Positions 50,308 through 57,938 of a DNA stretch of 64,000 bases are shown here, piece after piece (position 1 is the first letter of the stretch; each line of letters opens with the position of its first letter). The notes under the pieces were generated by a model. That model saw only the letters and a program-made list of their open reading frames with translations. It made no database searches and was not told the DNA's origin. The stretch is from an uncultured Anaerococcus sp. (lineage in GTDB: Bacteria; Bacillota; Clostridia; Tissierellales; Peptoniphilaceae): assembly GCA_943914475.1 (NCBI GenBank), contig CALUCE010000002.1, positions 1 through 64,000 of the forward strand, read 5' to 3'. The position numbers and the translations under genes are program-made.

Positions 50308-52233
50308 CTACTTTCTATCATCTGGGAATTCAACTTTAACAAATTCTTCCTTTGGTTCACCTGAAGCTGGAGATACCCAAGAATCTGGAAGTTTGTCAAA
50401 TGGAGTTCCTGGCTCTACACCTTGACTTGGATCTCCAAGTTCTGGGTTGTATTCATATCCACTACCGTTATCTACATAGATATCTTCCTTTGGAGCCATT
50501 TTTCTTGGTTTACTTCTTTTTATTTTCTTCATTTTTGGAGCGGGTTTTTTCTCTTCTCCATTGTCTAATTCTTTAATTAATAGTGGAAGAATTTCTTTGA
50601 AGTCACCTACTATACCATAGTCACAGTTTGCAAAGATTGGAGCGTTTTTGCTATTGTTGATTGCAACTATTGTTGAAGCATCTTTGATTCCCTTTAAGTG
50701 TTGGCCTGCACCAGAAACACCTACACCAATGTATAAGTTTCCTTTGAATGTTTGTCCAGACATACCAACGTATCTATCTAATGGAACGTATTTTAGGGTT
50801 TCTGCAACTGGTCTTGATGATGAAATAGCAGCTCCTGCTTGGTAAGCAAGGTCTTCTATATATTTCATATTTTCTTTTTCACCAATACCACGTCCAGCAA
50901 CTACTATTCTTTGAGCTTCTGTGATTGGTGTCATTGGGTCTATACCAACTGTGAAGTCATATCCGTCTTTCTTAAGAGCAGCAACTAAATTCTTAACTGC
51001 TTCTTTTGGATCGCCTTCAAAGATTTCTTTCTTTCTAACACCTGCGATTGGGCCTTGGCCTTTATTCTTACCCACAGCCTTCATCTTTGGAGCACGTCCT
51101 ACAGTATTAGCACCAACTACAACTCTCATGATTTCGTTAGTACCTTCGTAGATTTGTGTAATCTTGGCATCTCTGAAGAATCTTTCAACGTCAACACCTT
51201 TGATGAAGCCTGAACCACCGTAAAGTTGAACAGCTTCTGTAGTTATTTGCATAGCAAGATCTGATGCAACTTGTTTAGCCATAGCAGCTTCTGCAGAATA
51301 TCTTTCGTGATGTTCTTTAAGTTCTGCTGCATGATAAATCATAAGTCTAGCACCATGTAGGTAGGTTGCCATATCAGCAAGTTTGAATGTATTTCTTTGT
51401 AGGTGAGCAATTGGCATACCAAATTGTTCACGTTCTTTAGCATAGGCTAGGGCTGATTCGTATGCACCTTGGCCAATACCTAGGGCTTGAGAAGCTATAC
51501 CAATTCTACCACCGTCAAGTGTAGCCATAGCTATCTTAAATCCTTGTCCTTCTTTTCCTAGCAAGTTTTCTTTTGGAACTTTAACATTGTCAAAGTGAAG
51601 TTCTGCTGTTGAAGATGATCTGATACCTAGTTTGTCATAGTGGTCTGAGAAGGTGAATCCTTCAAAGTCTTTTTCGACTATGAATGCTGAGATACCATGT
51701 GTTCCAATACCAGGAGTTGTAACTGCCATTACTACATAAGTATCTGCTTTTGGAGCGTTTGTGATAAAGATTTTTTTACCGTTAAGGATATAGTGATCTC
51801 CATCAAGTACTGCTGTTGTTTCAGTTCCTCCTGCATCTGATCCAGCGTTTTCTTCTGTTAGACCGAATGCACCGATTTTTTCACCTTTAGCTAAAGGTAC
51901 TAAGTATTTTTGTTTTTGTTCTTCTGTACCAAATGCAAATATTGGCCAAGAACCTAATGAAGTATGTGCCGAACAGATAACTCCAACACCACCGTCTACT
52001 CTTGATAATTCTTCTACTGTAATAGCGTAAGATATAGCATCAAGGCCTGCTCCACCGTATTCTTTAGGGAATGGTATTCCCATAAGTCCCATTTCACCCA
52101 TTTCTTTTACGATATCATCTGGGAACTGATTGTTTTGGTCAAGCTCAAAAGCTATAGGTTTAACTTTTTCTTCTGCAAAAGTCCTTACTTTTTTACGTAG
52201 AGCTTCATGTTCAGCTGTAGTTCTAAAAAGCAT
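50308..52233 (-). CDS. Acyl-CoA dehydrogenase fused to EtfA FAD domain and a cysteine-less rubredoxin-like domain
   Basis: The 641-residue three-part flavoprotein has, first, an acyl-CoA dehydrogenase (1-380) with FGLTEENAGSDAGGTETTA (about 115-133) and catalytic Glu in QIYEGTNEIMRVV (about 363). Second comes an EtfA C-terminal FAD domain (about 405-555) with VVAGRGIG, SRPVAET, GVSGAGQHLKGI and APIFANCDYGIVGD. Third, after a Lys/Pro-rich linker, residues 584-641 align along their whole length with rubredoxin (GYEYNPELGDPSQGVEPGTP and LPDSWVSPASG). The four Cys ligands are replaced by Asp588, Ser591, Ser621 and Ser624. No EtfB or EtfA N-terminal domain is present. fprA follows at 12 bp. A strong promoter lies upstream. 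Confidence 0.93.
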   Translation of the reverse strand: MLFRTTAEHEALRKKVRTFAEEKVKPIAFELDQNNQFPDDIVKEMGEMGLMGIPFPKEYGGAGLDAISYAITVEELSRVDGGVGVICSAHTSLGSWPIFAFGTEEQKQKYLVPLAKGEKIGAFGLTEENAGSDAGGTETTAVLDGDHYILNGKKIFITNAPKADTYVVMAVTTPGIGTHGISAFIVEKDFEGFTFSDHYDKLGIRSSSTAELHFDNVKVPKENLLGKEGQGFKIAMATLDGGRIGIASQALGIGQGAYESALAYAKEREQFGMPIAHLQRNTFKLADMATYLHGARLMIYHAAELKEHHERYSAEAAMAKQVASDLAMQITTEAVQLYGGSGFIKGVDVERFFRDAKITQIYEGTNEIMRVVVGANTVGRAPKMKAVGKNKGQGPIAGVRKKEIFEGDPKEAVKNLVAALKKDGYDFTVGIDPMTPITEAQRIVVAGRGIGEKENMKYIEDLAYQAGAAISSSRPVAETLKYVPLDRYVGMSGQTFKGNLYIGVGVSGAGQHLKGIKDASTIVAINNSKNAPIFANCDYGIVGDFKEILPLLIKELDNGEEKKPAPKMKKIKRSKPRKMAPKEDIYVDNGSGYEYNPELGDPSQGVEPGTPFDKLPDSWVSPASGEPKEEFVKVEFPDDRK

Positions 52234-52268
52234 TTCTTATCCTCCTAAATATTTTATATTCTGACCTT

Positions 52269-52297
52269 ATTTTATTATCAAAAGGTTTTCTTGTCAA
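52269..52297 (-). promoter_or_regulatory. Strong promoter of the dehydrogenase/fprA operon
   Basis: On the minus strand TTGACA (52297-52292), 17 bp and TAAAAT (52274-52269) form a near-consensus promoter about 36 bp before the start codon. Confidence 0.8.
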
Positions 52298-52558
52298 GCA
52301 TTTTTATTATTATATAATTTTTATAATTTTTATAAATATTTTGCTAATTTTTATAAATTTAATAAGGTTAATCAATAAATTTCTCTTTTTTTAGCCATTT
52401 GTATTTGTTTGGTCTGACAAATTTTTAGCTTTTTTCTCTTGAAAATGTTTCCTAATAAAATTTTCAAGAAAAAAAGACGAGATCTCTTTATCTCGCCTTT
52501 TTCACTAGGATTTTAAAAATCCTTATTATTTATAGAAAGGTAAAGTGTCTAAAACTTA
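52298..52558. other. AT-rich spacer between the two dehydrogenase genes
   Basis: With the promoter it makes up the 325-bp gap between the paralogous dehydrogenase genes. It holds the terminator of the second gene (52468-52497) and otherwise very AT-rich sequence with repeated ATTTTTATAA units (about 52310-52360), which may be an UP-element-like or bent tract upstream of the promoter. No gene or riboswitch is seen. Confidence 0.6.
52468..52497 (-). terminator. Terminator of the second dehydrogenase gene
   Basis: GACGAGAT (52476-52483) and ATCTCGCC (52490-52497) pair with one wobble, and TTTTTTTC follows on the minus strand. Confidence 0.85.
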
Positions 52559-54238
52559 TTACTTGTCTAATTCTTCTATAAGGGCTGGAAGTATATCTCT
52601 GAAGTCTCCTACTATACCGTAGTCTGCATTTTCAAAGATAGGTGCTGATTCAGAGTTGTTAATAGCAACTATGGTCTTAGCATCCTTAATTCCTACCAAG
52701 TGTTGGATAGCACCTGAAATACCTACTGCAAAGTAAAGTGTTCCATTGAATTTTTGTCCACTTGTACCGATGTATCTATTTAGTGGAAGATATTTTCTTA
52801 CTTCTGCTATAGGTCTTGATGCACCAATGGCTGCACCTGTTTTTTCTGCTAAGTCTTTAACTAGTTTCATATTGATTTCTTCACCAATACCCATACCTGC
52901 AGATACTACTCTGTCTGCTTCTGATACTGGTTCGTTTATGTCGGCAGTCACATCAAACTTGTAACCGTCAGCCTTTAAAGCTTCTACTAGTTTCTTGGCT
53001 GCTTCTTTTGGATCACCTTTGAAGATTTGTTTCTTTCTATCACCTGTAAGTGGTTGTTTCTTCTTAGCTTTGGTATCTTTATCTTTCTTTGGTGGTTTAC
53101 CTACTACATAGTGACCAACTACAACTCTCATTATTTCGTTGGTTCCTTCGTAGATTTGTGTAATCTTAGAGTCTCTATAGAATCTTTCTACGTCAGTTCC
53201 TTTGATAAAGCCTGAACCACCATAGATTTGTACAGCTTCAGATGTGATCTTTTCAGCTAAATCTGATGCAAATTGTTTGGCCATGGCTGCTTCTCTACCA
53301 TAGGTCTTAACGTGTTCGTTTTTAAGTTCTGCAGCAGAGTAAATCATAAGTCTTGCAGCTCTTAGGTTGGTAGCCATATCAGCAAGTTTAAATTGGTTAG
53401 CTTGTAGGAAGGCAATTGGTGTACCAAATTGTTCTCTTGATTTAGCATGGGCTAGGGCTGATTCAAAAGCACCTTGGCCAATACCTAAAGCTTGAGAAGC
53501 TATACCAATTCTACCACCATCTAGGGTAGCCATAGCTATCTTAAATCCTTCACCTTCTTTACCAAGTAGGTTTTCCTTTGGAACTTTTACATTATTAAAG
53601 TGAAGTTCTGCTGTAGCTGATGATCTGATACCTAGTTTGTTGTATGGTTCTGAGAAGGTAAAACCTTCATAGTCTTTTTCTACTATTAAAGCGGAAATTC
53701 CGTGAGTTCCTATACCAGGTTTGGTAACTGCAAATACTACATAGGTGTCTGCCTTTGGAGCATTTGTGATAAAGATTTTCTTACCATTTAGAACATAGTG
53801 GTCACCTTCAAGAACTGCTGTTGTTTCTGTACCAGCAGCGTCTGAACCTGCATTGTCTTCTGTTAGACCAAAGGCACCAATGTGTTTACCTGTTGCTAAT
53901 GGTTTTAGGTATTTTTGTTTTTGTTCTTCTGTACCAAAGTTATATATTGGCCATGAACCTAAAGATGTGTGTGCTGATAGGATAACTCCCACACCACCAT
54001 CAACTCTTGATAATTCTTCTACTGCTATAGCATATTCTATATTTGTTAGTCCTGCTCCACCGTATTCCTTTTCCCATGGAATACCCATAAGTCCTAGCTC
54101 TCCCATTTCCTTTACTATATCTTCTGGGAAAGTTCCTGTTTCGTCTAAGTGGAAGGCTACTGGTTTAATTTTTTCTTCAGCAAATTTCCTAACCTTCATT
54201 CTAAATTCTTCTTGAGCAGCTGTTGTTTTGTAAGTCAT
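52559..54238 (-). CDS. Acyl-CoA dehydrogenase fused to EtfA FAD domain, copy 2
   Basis: The 559-residue paralogue of 50308-52233 has the same first two parts. The dehydrogenase (1-380) carries FGLTEDNAGSDAAGTETTA and QIYEGTNEIMRVVVG with the catalytic Glu. The EtfA C-terminal FAD domain (about 405-555) has VSAGMGIG, SRPIAEV, TSGQKFNGTLYFAVGISGA and APIFENADYGIVGD. It ends there, with no linker or rubredoxin-like domain. It is divergent from the second FprA gene, so each dehydrogenase is paired with an FprA but in a different arrangement. Two Fur-box-like palindromes lie just upstream. Substrate chain length is not determinable; a butyryl-CoA or other short-chain substrate is typical. Confidence 0.93.
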   Translation of the reverse strand: MTYKTTAAQEEFRMKVRKFAEEKIKPVAFHLDETGTFPEDIVKEMGELGLMGIPWEKEYGGAGLTNIEYAIAVEELSRVDGGVGVILSAHTSLGSWPIYNFGTEEQKQKYLKPLATGKHIGAFGLTEDNAGSDAAGTETTAVLEGDHYVLNGKKIFITNAPKADTYVVFAVTKPGIGTHGISALIVEKDYEGFTFSEPYNKLGIRSSATAELHFNNVKVPKENLLGKEGEGFKIAMATLDGGRIGIASQALGIGQGAFESALAHAKSREQFGTPIAFLQANQFKLADMATNLRAARLMIYSAAELKNEHVKTYGREAAMAKQFASDLAEKITSEAVQIYGGSGFIKGTDVERFYRDSKITQIYEGTNEIMRVVVGHYVVGKPPKKDKDTKAKKKQPLTGDRKKQIFKGDPKEAAKKLVEALKADGYKFDVTADINEPVSEADRVVSAGMGIGEEINMKLVKDLAEKTGAAIGASRPIAEVRKYLPLNRYIGTSGQKFNGTLYFAVGISGAIQHLVGIKDAKTIVAINNSESAPIFENADYGIVGDFRDILPALIEELDK

Positions 54239-54263
54239 AAATCCCTCCTGATTCTTGTAGGTG

Positions 54264-54276
54264 GATAATGTTTATC
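54264..54276. promoter_or_regulatory. Fur/PerR-box-like palindrome, proximal
   Basis: GATAATGTTTATC is a 5-3-5 perfect inverted repeat (GATAA/TTATC) 26 bp upstream of the dehydrogenase start codon. It matches the TGATAATNATTATCA box at 11 of 14 defined positions in its wider frame. Confidence 0.45.
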
Positions 54277-54317
54277 TTTATTTAAGTCTTTGGAAAACAA
54301 GTCTAAACAAAAGATTT

Positions 54318-54332
54318 TGATAATCATTATCC
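54318..54332. promoter_or_regulatory. Fur-box-like palindrome, distal
   Basis: TGATAATCATTATCC differs at one position from the Gram-positive Fur/PerR-type 7-1-7 consensus TGATAATNATTATCA. It lies about 80 bp upstream of the dehydrogenase start, in the shared 466-bp region with the divergent fprA copy 2. Confidence 0.6.
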
Positions 54333-54344
54333 CGTCCGTTTGAT

Positions 54345-54650
54345 TATATACCCCAAGTTTTTAATACTAAACTTCTATTTTGAAAAATCTTTTTATTTTC
54401 TAATATTTTCCTTGTAAGGTATGGTCCACTAATATTTGTATACCCGAAATCTATAGAAAATTATCTATCATATTTGTCTTTATCGATACTTTTTTATATT
54501 ATCATAGATTAATTAATAATAGTTTAAGTATATAATTTCAATAAATATATATGGTTTTGGGTATATTATTTAGGAAAAGAGACAAGTATAGTCAAATAGC
54601 CTTGTTTTACTATGATTTAGACTAGTTGTATTTTGCTTTAAGGGTATAAT
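54345..54650. promoter_or_regulatory. Regulatory region of fprA copy 2 with repeated TATACCC motif
   Basis: The 466-bp divergent gap contains TATACCCCAA (54347-54356), TATACCCGAA (54439-54448) and, on the other strand, TATACCCAAAA (54565-54555) and TATACCCTTAA (54648-54638). The last overlaps a TATAAT -10 box at 54645-54650. The two middle copies form a long-range inverted repeat. No gene is seen in the gap. A regulator binding this motif is a guess. Confidence 0.45.
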
Positions 54651-54704
54651 ATAGGTGGTAAAATCTAGCAGAATATTATAACTAATAAATATTAGGAGGA
54701 TTAA

Positions 54705-55925
54705 ATGAAATTTTATAAAGAAGTATATAAAGATATATACTGGGTAGGAGCAAATGATAGACGATTAAAAAGATTTGAAAATATGTTCCCACTTACAAAT
54801 GGTGTAACTTACAACTCTTATTTAATCAAGGACGAAAAAAATGTTGTAATGGATTCAGTAGATGGATCAGTTACCAGACAATATCTTGAAAATATTGAAG
54901 AAGTATTGGGTGGAGAAGATCTTGACTACCTAGTAGTTCAACACATGGAACCAGACCACTGTGGATCAATTGACTTCTTACTTGAAAGATATCCTGAATG
55001 TAAGATGGTAGGAAATGCTAAGACTTTCAAATTCTTCGAGCAATTCTACAATGATAAGTACACAGATAGGTATATGGAAGTTAAGGATGGAGACGAATTA
55101 GAAATTGGTAATAGAACTCTTAAATTTGTCTTTACACCTATGGTTCACTGGCCAGAAGTAATGATGACCTATGTAACTGATGAAGGTCTACTATTCTCTG
55201 CTGACGCTTTCGGTGCTTTCGACGCTCTTGAAGGTCACTTAGATGCTAGTAAATACATTCACTCAGACAGATGGATGAACGAAAACAGAAGATACTATAT
55301 CAATATAGTTGGTAAACACGGAAGAATGGTTATGAATGCCTTCAAGAAAATTGATGGTCTTCCAATAAACGGAATCTTCCCTCTACACGGACCAATCTAT
55401 AAGGATGAAAAAAGCATCTCTATAATCTTTGACAAATACAACCACTGGGCATCATTTGAACCAGAAGAAAAGGGTGTTTGTATAGTATTTGCTTCTATGT
55501 ATGGTAATACAGAACTTGCAGCAGACCTACTAGCCAACGAACTTGCAGACTTGGGTGCAGACATTATTAGAATCTATGATGTAAGTGATACAGACTTCTC
55601 TTATATCATTTCAGACTGCCACAGATATTCTAACACAGTATTTGCTCCAATCAACTACAACGCTGACAACTACCATAAGATGGATGCCTTCCTAAGAGAA
55701 CTAGTTGGAACTGGATATTCTAACAGACACGTATCCTTCCTAAACAACTGGTCTTGGGGTGGAAAGAGTTTAGAGCAAGCTAAAGAAGTTCTTGAAAAGG
55801 GTAAACACACCTACGTTGGTGAAGATGTAAAGATTAACTCTTCAGTAAAAGAACAACAATACGAAGAAATCAAAGCTTTAGCTAAGGCTATCAAGGAAGA
55901 CCTTGACTCACAAGAAATAAAATAA
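54705..55925 (+). CDS. fprA: FprA-type flavodiiron protein, copy 2
   Basis: This 406-residue oxygen/NO reductase has the same architecture as copy 1. The diiron domain has HMEPDHCGSID, MVHWPEV and FPLHGPIY; the flavodoxin domain has ASMYGNTELAADLL (about 265). It ends KEDLDSQEIK without the Lys-rich tail of copy 1. AGGAGG lies 7 nt before the ATG. It is monocistronic, with a 16-bp perfect terminator stem after it, and is expressed from its own regulatory region divergent from the second dehydrogenase. Separate control of the two FprA copies is therefore likely. Confidence 0.94.
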   Translation: MKFYKEVYKDIYWVGANDRRLKRFENMFPLTNGVTYNSYLIKDEKNVVMDSVDGSVTRQYLENIEEVLGGEDLDYLVVQHMEPDHCGSIDFLLERYPECKMVGNAKTFKFFEQFYNDKYTDRYMEVKDGDELEIGNRTLKFVFTPMVHWPEVMMTYVTDEGLLFSADAFGAFDALEGHLDASKYIHSDRWMNENRRYYINIVGKHGRMVMNAFKKIDGLPINGIFPLHGPIYKDEKSISIIFDKYNHWASFEPEEKGVCIVFASMYGNTELAADLLANELADLGADIIRIYDVSDTDFSYIISDCHRYSNTVFAPINYNADNYHKMDAFLRELVGTGYSNRHVSFLNNWSWGGKSLEQAKEVLEKGKHTYVGEDVKINSSVKEQQYEEIKALAKAIKEDLDSQEIK

Positions 55926-55938
55926 GTAGAAAATATAT

Positions 55939-55975
55939 AAGACGAAGATTTATGGTTTTCATAAATCTTCGTCTT
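55939..55975. terminator. Bidirectional terminator between fprA copy 2 and hydrogenase
   Basis: AAGACGAAGATTTATG (55939-55954) and CATAAATCTTCGTCTT (55960-55975) form a perfect 16-bp stem with a 5-nt loop, followed by ATTTTTTT on plus. The two genes converge here. Confidence 0.93.
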
Positions 55976-55981
55976 ATTTTT

Positions 55982-57490
55982 TTAGTCTACTGGCTTATCT
56001 TCATCTGGTATTTTGGTATTATCAAATGGAGACTTAAATATTGATTCTTCTGCAAAGGTATTAACTGCTTTTTTGGTCTTTTTCTTAGAAATAAGAGTTC
56101 CAGGTCCACCAACACAGCCACCTACGCAGGCCATTCCTTCTAGGAGGAGTCCATCTTTCCTACCAAGTTTTGCCATTCTAGCTAGGGTTACACAGTCATG
56201 GAGTCCTTCAGCTTTTTCAACTTTAACAACTCTATCAGGGTCTATTTCATTTACCCTTTGTTTTACAGCCTCAGCTACTCCCCCACTTACTGCATAATTT
56301 CTAGCAGTCTTTGATGCATCCATCCATTCTTCATCTACTTCTATATCTGCTGGTTCTATGTTTTTAGCTACAAACATACCCATAAGCTCTTCAAAAGTTA
56401 TTACATAGTCTATTACTTTCTCTACTTCTGGAACTTTGGATTCTAGTTTCTTAGATATACAAGGTCCTATAAAGCAAACATAGGCTTCTGGGTCAGTTTT
56501 TTTGATATGTTTACCTGAATATATCATAGGTGTAGAAGATTCTGAAATATTATTATCAATTTCAGGGAAATTCTTTTGAACCATTAACTTCCAAGAATAG
56601 CAGCAAGATGTTCCCATAAACTTAAGTTTATCTGGAACACTTTCTATGTATTCATGAGCCTCGTTTAAGGTAGTAAGGTCTGCACCCAATCCTACTTCTA
56701 TAACATCCTCAAAGCCAAGTTGTTTGATACCTTCCTTAATTTGAACAGGACTTACCAAAGGACCAAATTGGCCAACAAAGGATGGAGCTACTATAGCATA
56801 GACTCTTTTATCGGATTGTAGAGCCTTTACTAATTGGTAGATTTCTGTCTTGTCAGATATGGCTCCAAAAGGACAAGCAGTGATACACCTACCACAGGCT
56901 ACACACTTATCATCTACTATCTCTGCCCTGCCAAGTTCATCTGACTTGATGGCCTTTACTCCACAGGCTTCTGCACAAGGTCTTTTGGTATGAGAGATTG
57001 CATTGTAAGGACAAGCATCCACACACTTACCACACTTGATACACTTATCTTGGTCTATTACAGAGCCTTTAGCTGTGTAGGTAACAGCGTTTTTTGGACA
57101 AACGTGAACACAAGGGTGGGCTATACAAGCCTTACAGGTATTGGTAACCTCAACCCTATTTTCTGGACAAGCTTCACAGGCTATCTTGATTACAGATACT
57201 AAAGGTGGGTCATAAATGACATTTTCAAAATCCTTGGAATCAAGACCTTCTATTAGGGATTCAGTCTTATCTGCAGTTCTTGCATCTAGACCTACACCCA
57301 TTCTTAGCCTTTCACCCATTACTGCTCTTTCTCTAAAAATATTTTCCCTATAGGATGCCTGTTCACCAGGTAGTATGTCATAGACTTCTGTAGCTATATC
57401 AGTAAGAGGCCTATTTTCATAGGCAATCTTTGCTATATGCTCAAAAGCCATTCTCCTAATCTTTAATATATTTATGTATTCTTCTTTCAT
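55982..57490 (-). CDS. Monomeric [FeFe] hydrogenase (group B-like)
   Basis: The protein is 502 residues. A Cys-rich N-terminal half (about 104-210) has motifs for several [4Fe-4S] clusters, including CIKCGKCVDACPYN and CVACGRCITACPFG. The H-cluster domain has TSCCYSW (about 294), GPCISKKLE (about 345) and EGMACVGGCVGGPG (about 455). The three H-cluster motifs keep all four cysteines, but the first has Tyr where the common form is TSCCP. Overall layout fits the monomeric group B enzymes of clostridia and not the bifurcating trimer. It is cytosolic and either makes or senses H2. It follows a thioredoxin-like ferredoxin gene by 9 bp. Confidence 0.92.
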   Translation of the reverse strand: MKEEYINILKIRRMAFEHIAKIAYENRPLTDIATEVYDILPGEQASYRENIFRERAVMGERLRMGVGLDARTADKTESLIEGLDSKDFENVIYDPPLVSVIKIACEACPENRVEVTNTCKACIAHPCVHVCPKNAVTYTAKGSVIDQDKCIKCGKCVDACPYNAISHTKRPCAEACGVKAIKSDELGRAEIVDDKCVACGRCITACPFGAISDKTEIYQLVKALQSDKRVYAIVAPSFVGQFGPLVSPVQIKEGIKQLGFEDVIEVGLGADLTTLNEAHEYIESVPDKLKFMGTSCCYSWKLMVQKNFPEIDNNISESSTPMIYSGKHIKKTDPEAYVCFIGPCISKKLESKVPEVEKVIDYVITFEELMGMFVAKNIEPADIEVDEEWMDASKTARNYAVSGGVAEAVKQRVNEIDPDRVVKVEKAEGLHDCVTLARMAKLGRKDGLLLEGMACVGGCVGGPGTLISKKKTKKAVNTFAEESIFKSPFDNTKIPDEDKPVD

Positions 57491-57499
57491 TATTCTTTC

Positions 57500-57787
57500 C
57501 TAATCCTCAAAATTTTTTTCAAAGGCCTTGTCTAATATGTACTCCATTACAACTTCAGACCTAGCAGCTGTAAAAACTTTATCGTCAACTTGGATAACTG
57601 GAGAAAGCTTCTTGTCTTTTTTGCAGTATCCAAAGCAATTTACTAGTTCTATGTCGATATCATCAACTATTACATCTTCTCTATTTTGATATCTTTGTAA
57701 ATCTTCTTTCATATCTTCTATCCTGTCAAGGATCATATCAGCGCCATACATGGTACACCTAGCACCAAGGCAAATTTTTACTTTCAT
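57500..57787 (-). CDS. Thioredoxin-like [2Fe-2S] ferredoxin (NuoE/HydC-like)
   Basis: This 95-residue protein has the four cluster cysteines as CLGARC (6-11) and NCFGYC (about 50-55), the pattern of NuoE/HydC-type thioredoxin-like ferredoxins. The start is set at 57787 because AGGAGGG precedes that ATG; an ATG at 57823 would add 12 residues with no family match. It is encoded directly before the hydrogenase and is probably its electron donor or a subunit. The N-terminal helical domain usual in full NuoE proteins is absent. Confidence 0.88.
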   Translation of the reverse strand: MKVKICLGARCTMYGADMILDRIEDMKEDLQRYQNREDVIVDDIDIELVNCFGYCKKDKKLSPVIQVDDKVFTAARSEVVMEYILDKAFEKNFED

Positions 57788-57887
57788 AAACCCTCCTATT
57801 CCTATTTTATATAATTTTATCAAACTACAGGTATTTTTTCAATATATATAAATTTCTTCTTATAAATAATATGTAAATTTAGATAAA

Positions 57888-57938
57888 GAGGGACCAACCT
57901 CCCTATTGGCCCATAATTAGAGTAAAGGTTGATCCCTC
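57888..57938 (-). terminator. Terminator spanning the phoR stop codon
   Basis: GAGGGACCAACCT (57888-57900) and AGGTTGATCCCTC (57926-57938) pair at 12 of 13 positions. The 5' arm in the minus-strand RNA is inside the last codons of phoR. TTTATCTAAATTT follows. Confidence 0.7.

Noticed and set aside
52298..52467. Possible riboswitch or small RNA in the gap between the two dehydrogenases
   Set aside because: The sequence is nearly pure A/T with no stable stem apart from the terminator at 52468-52497.
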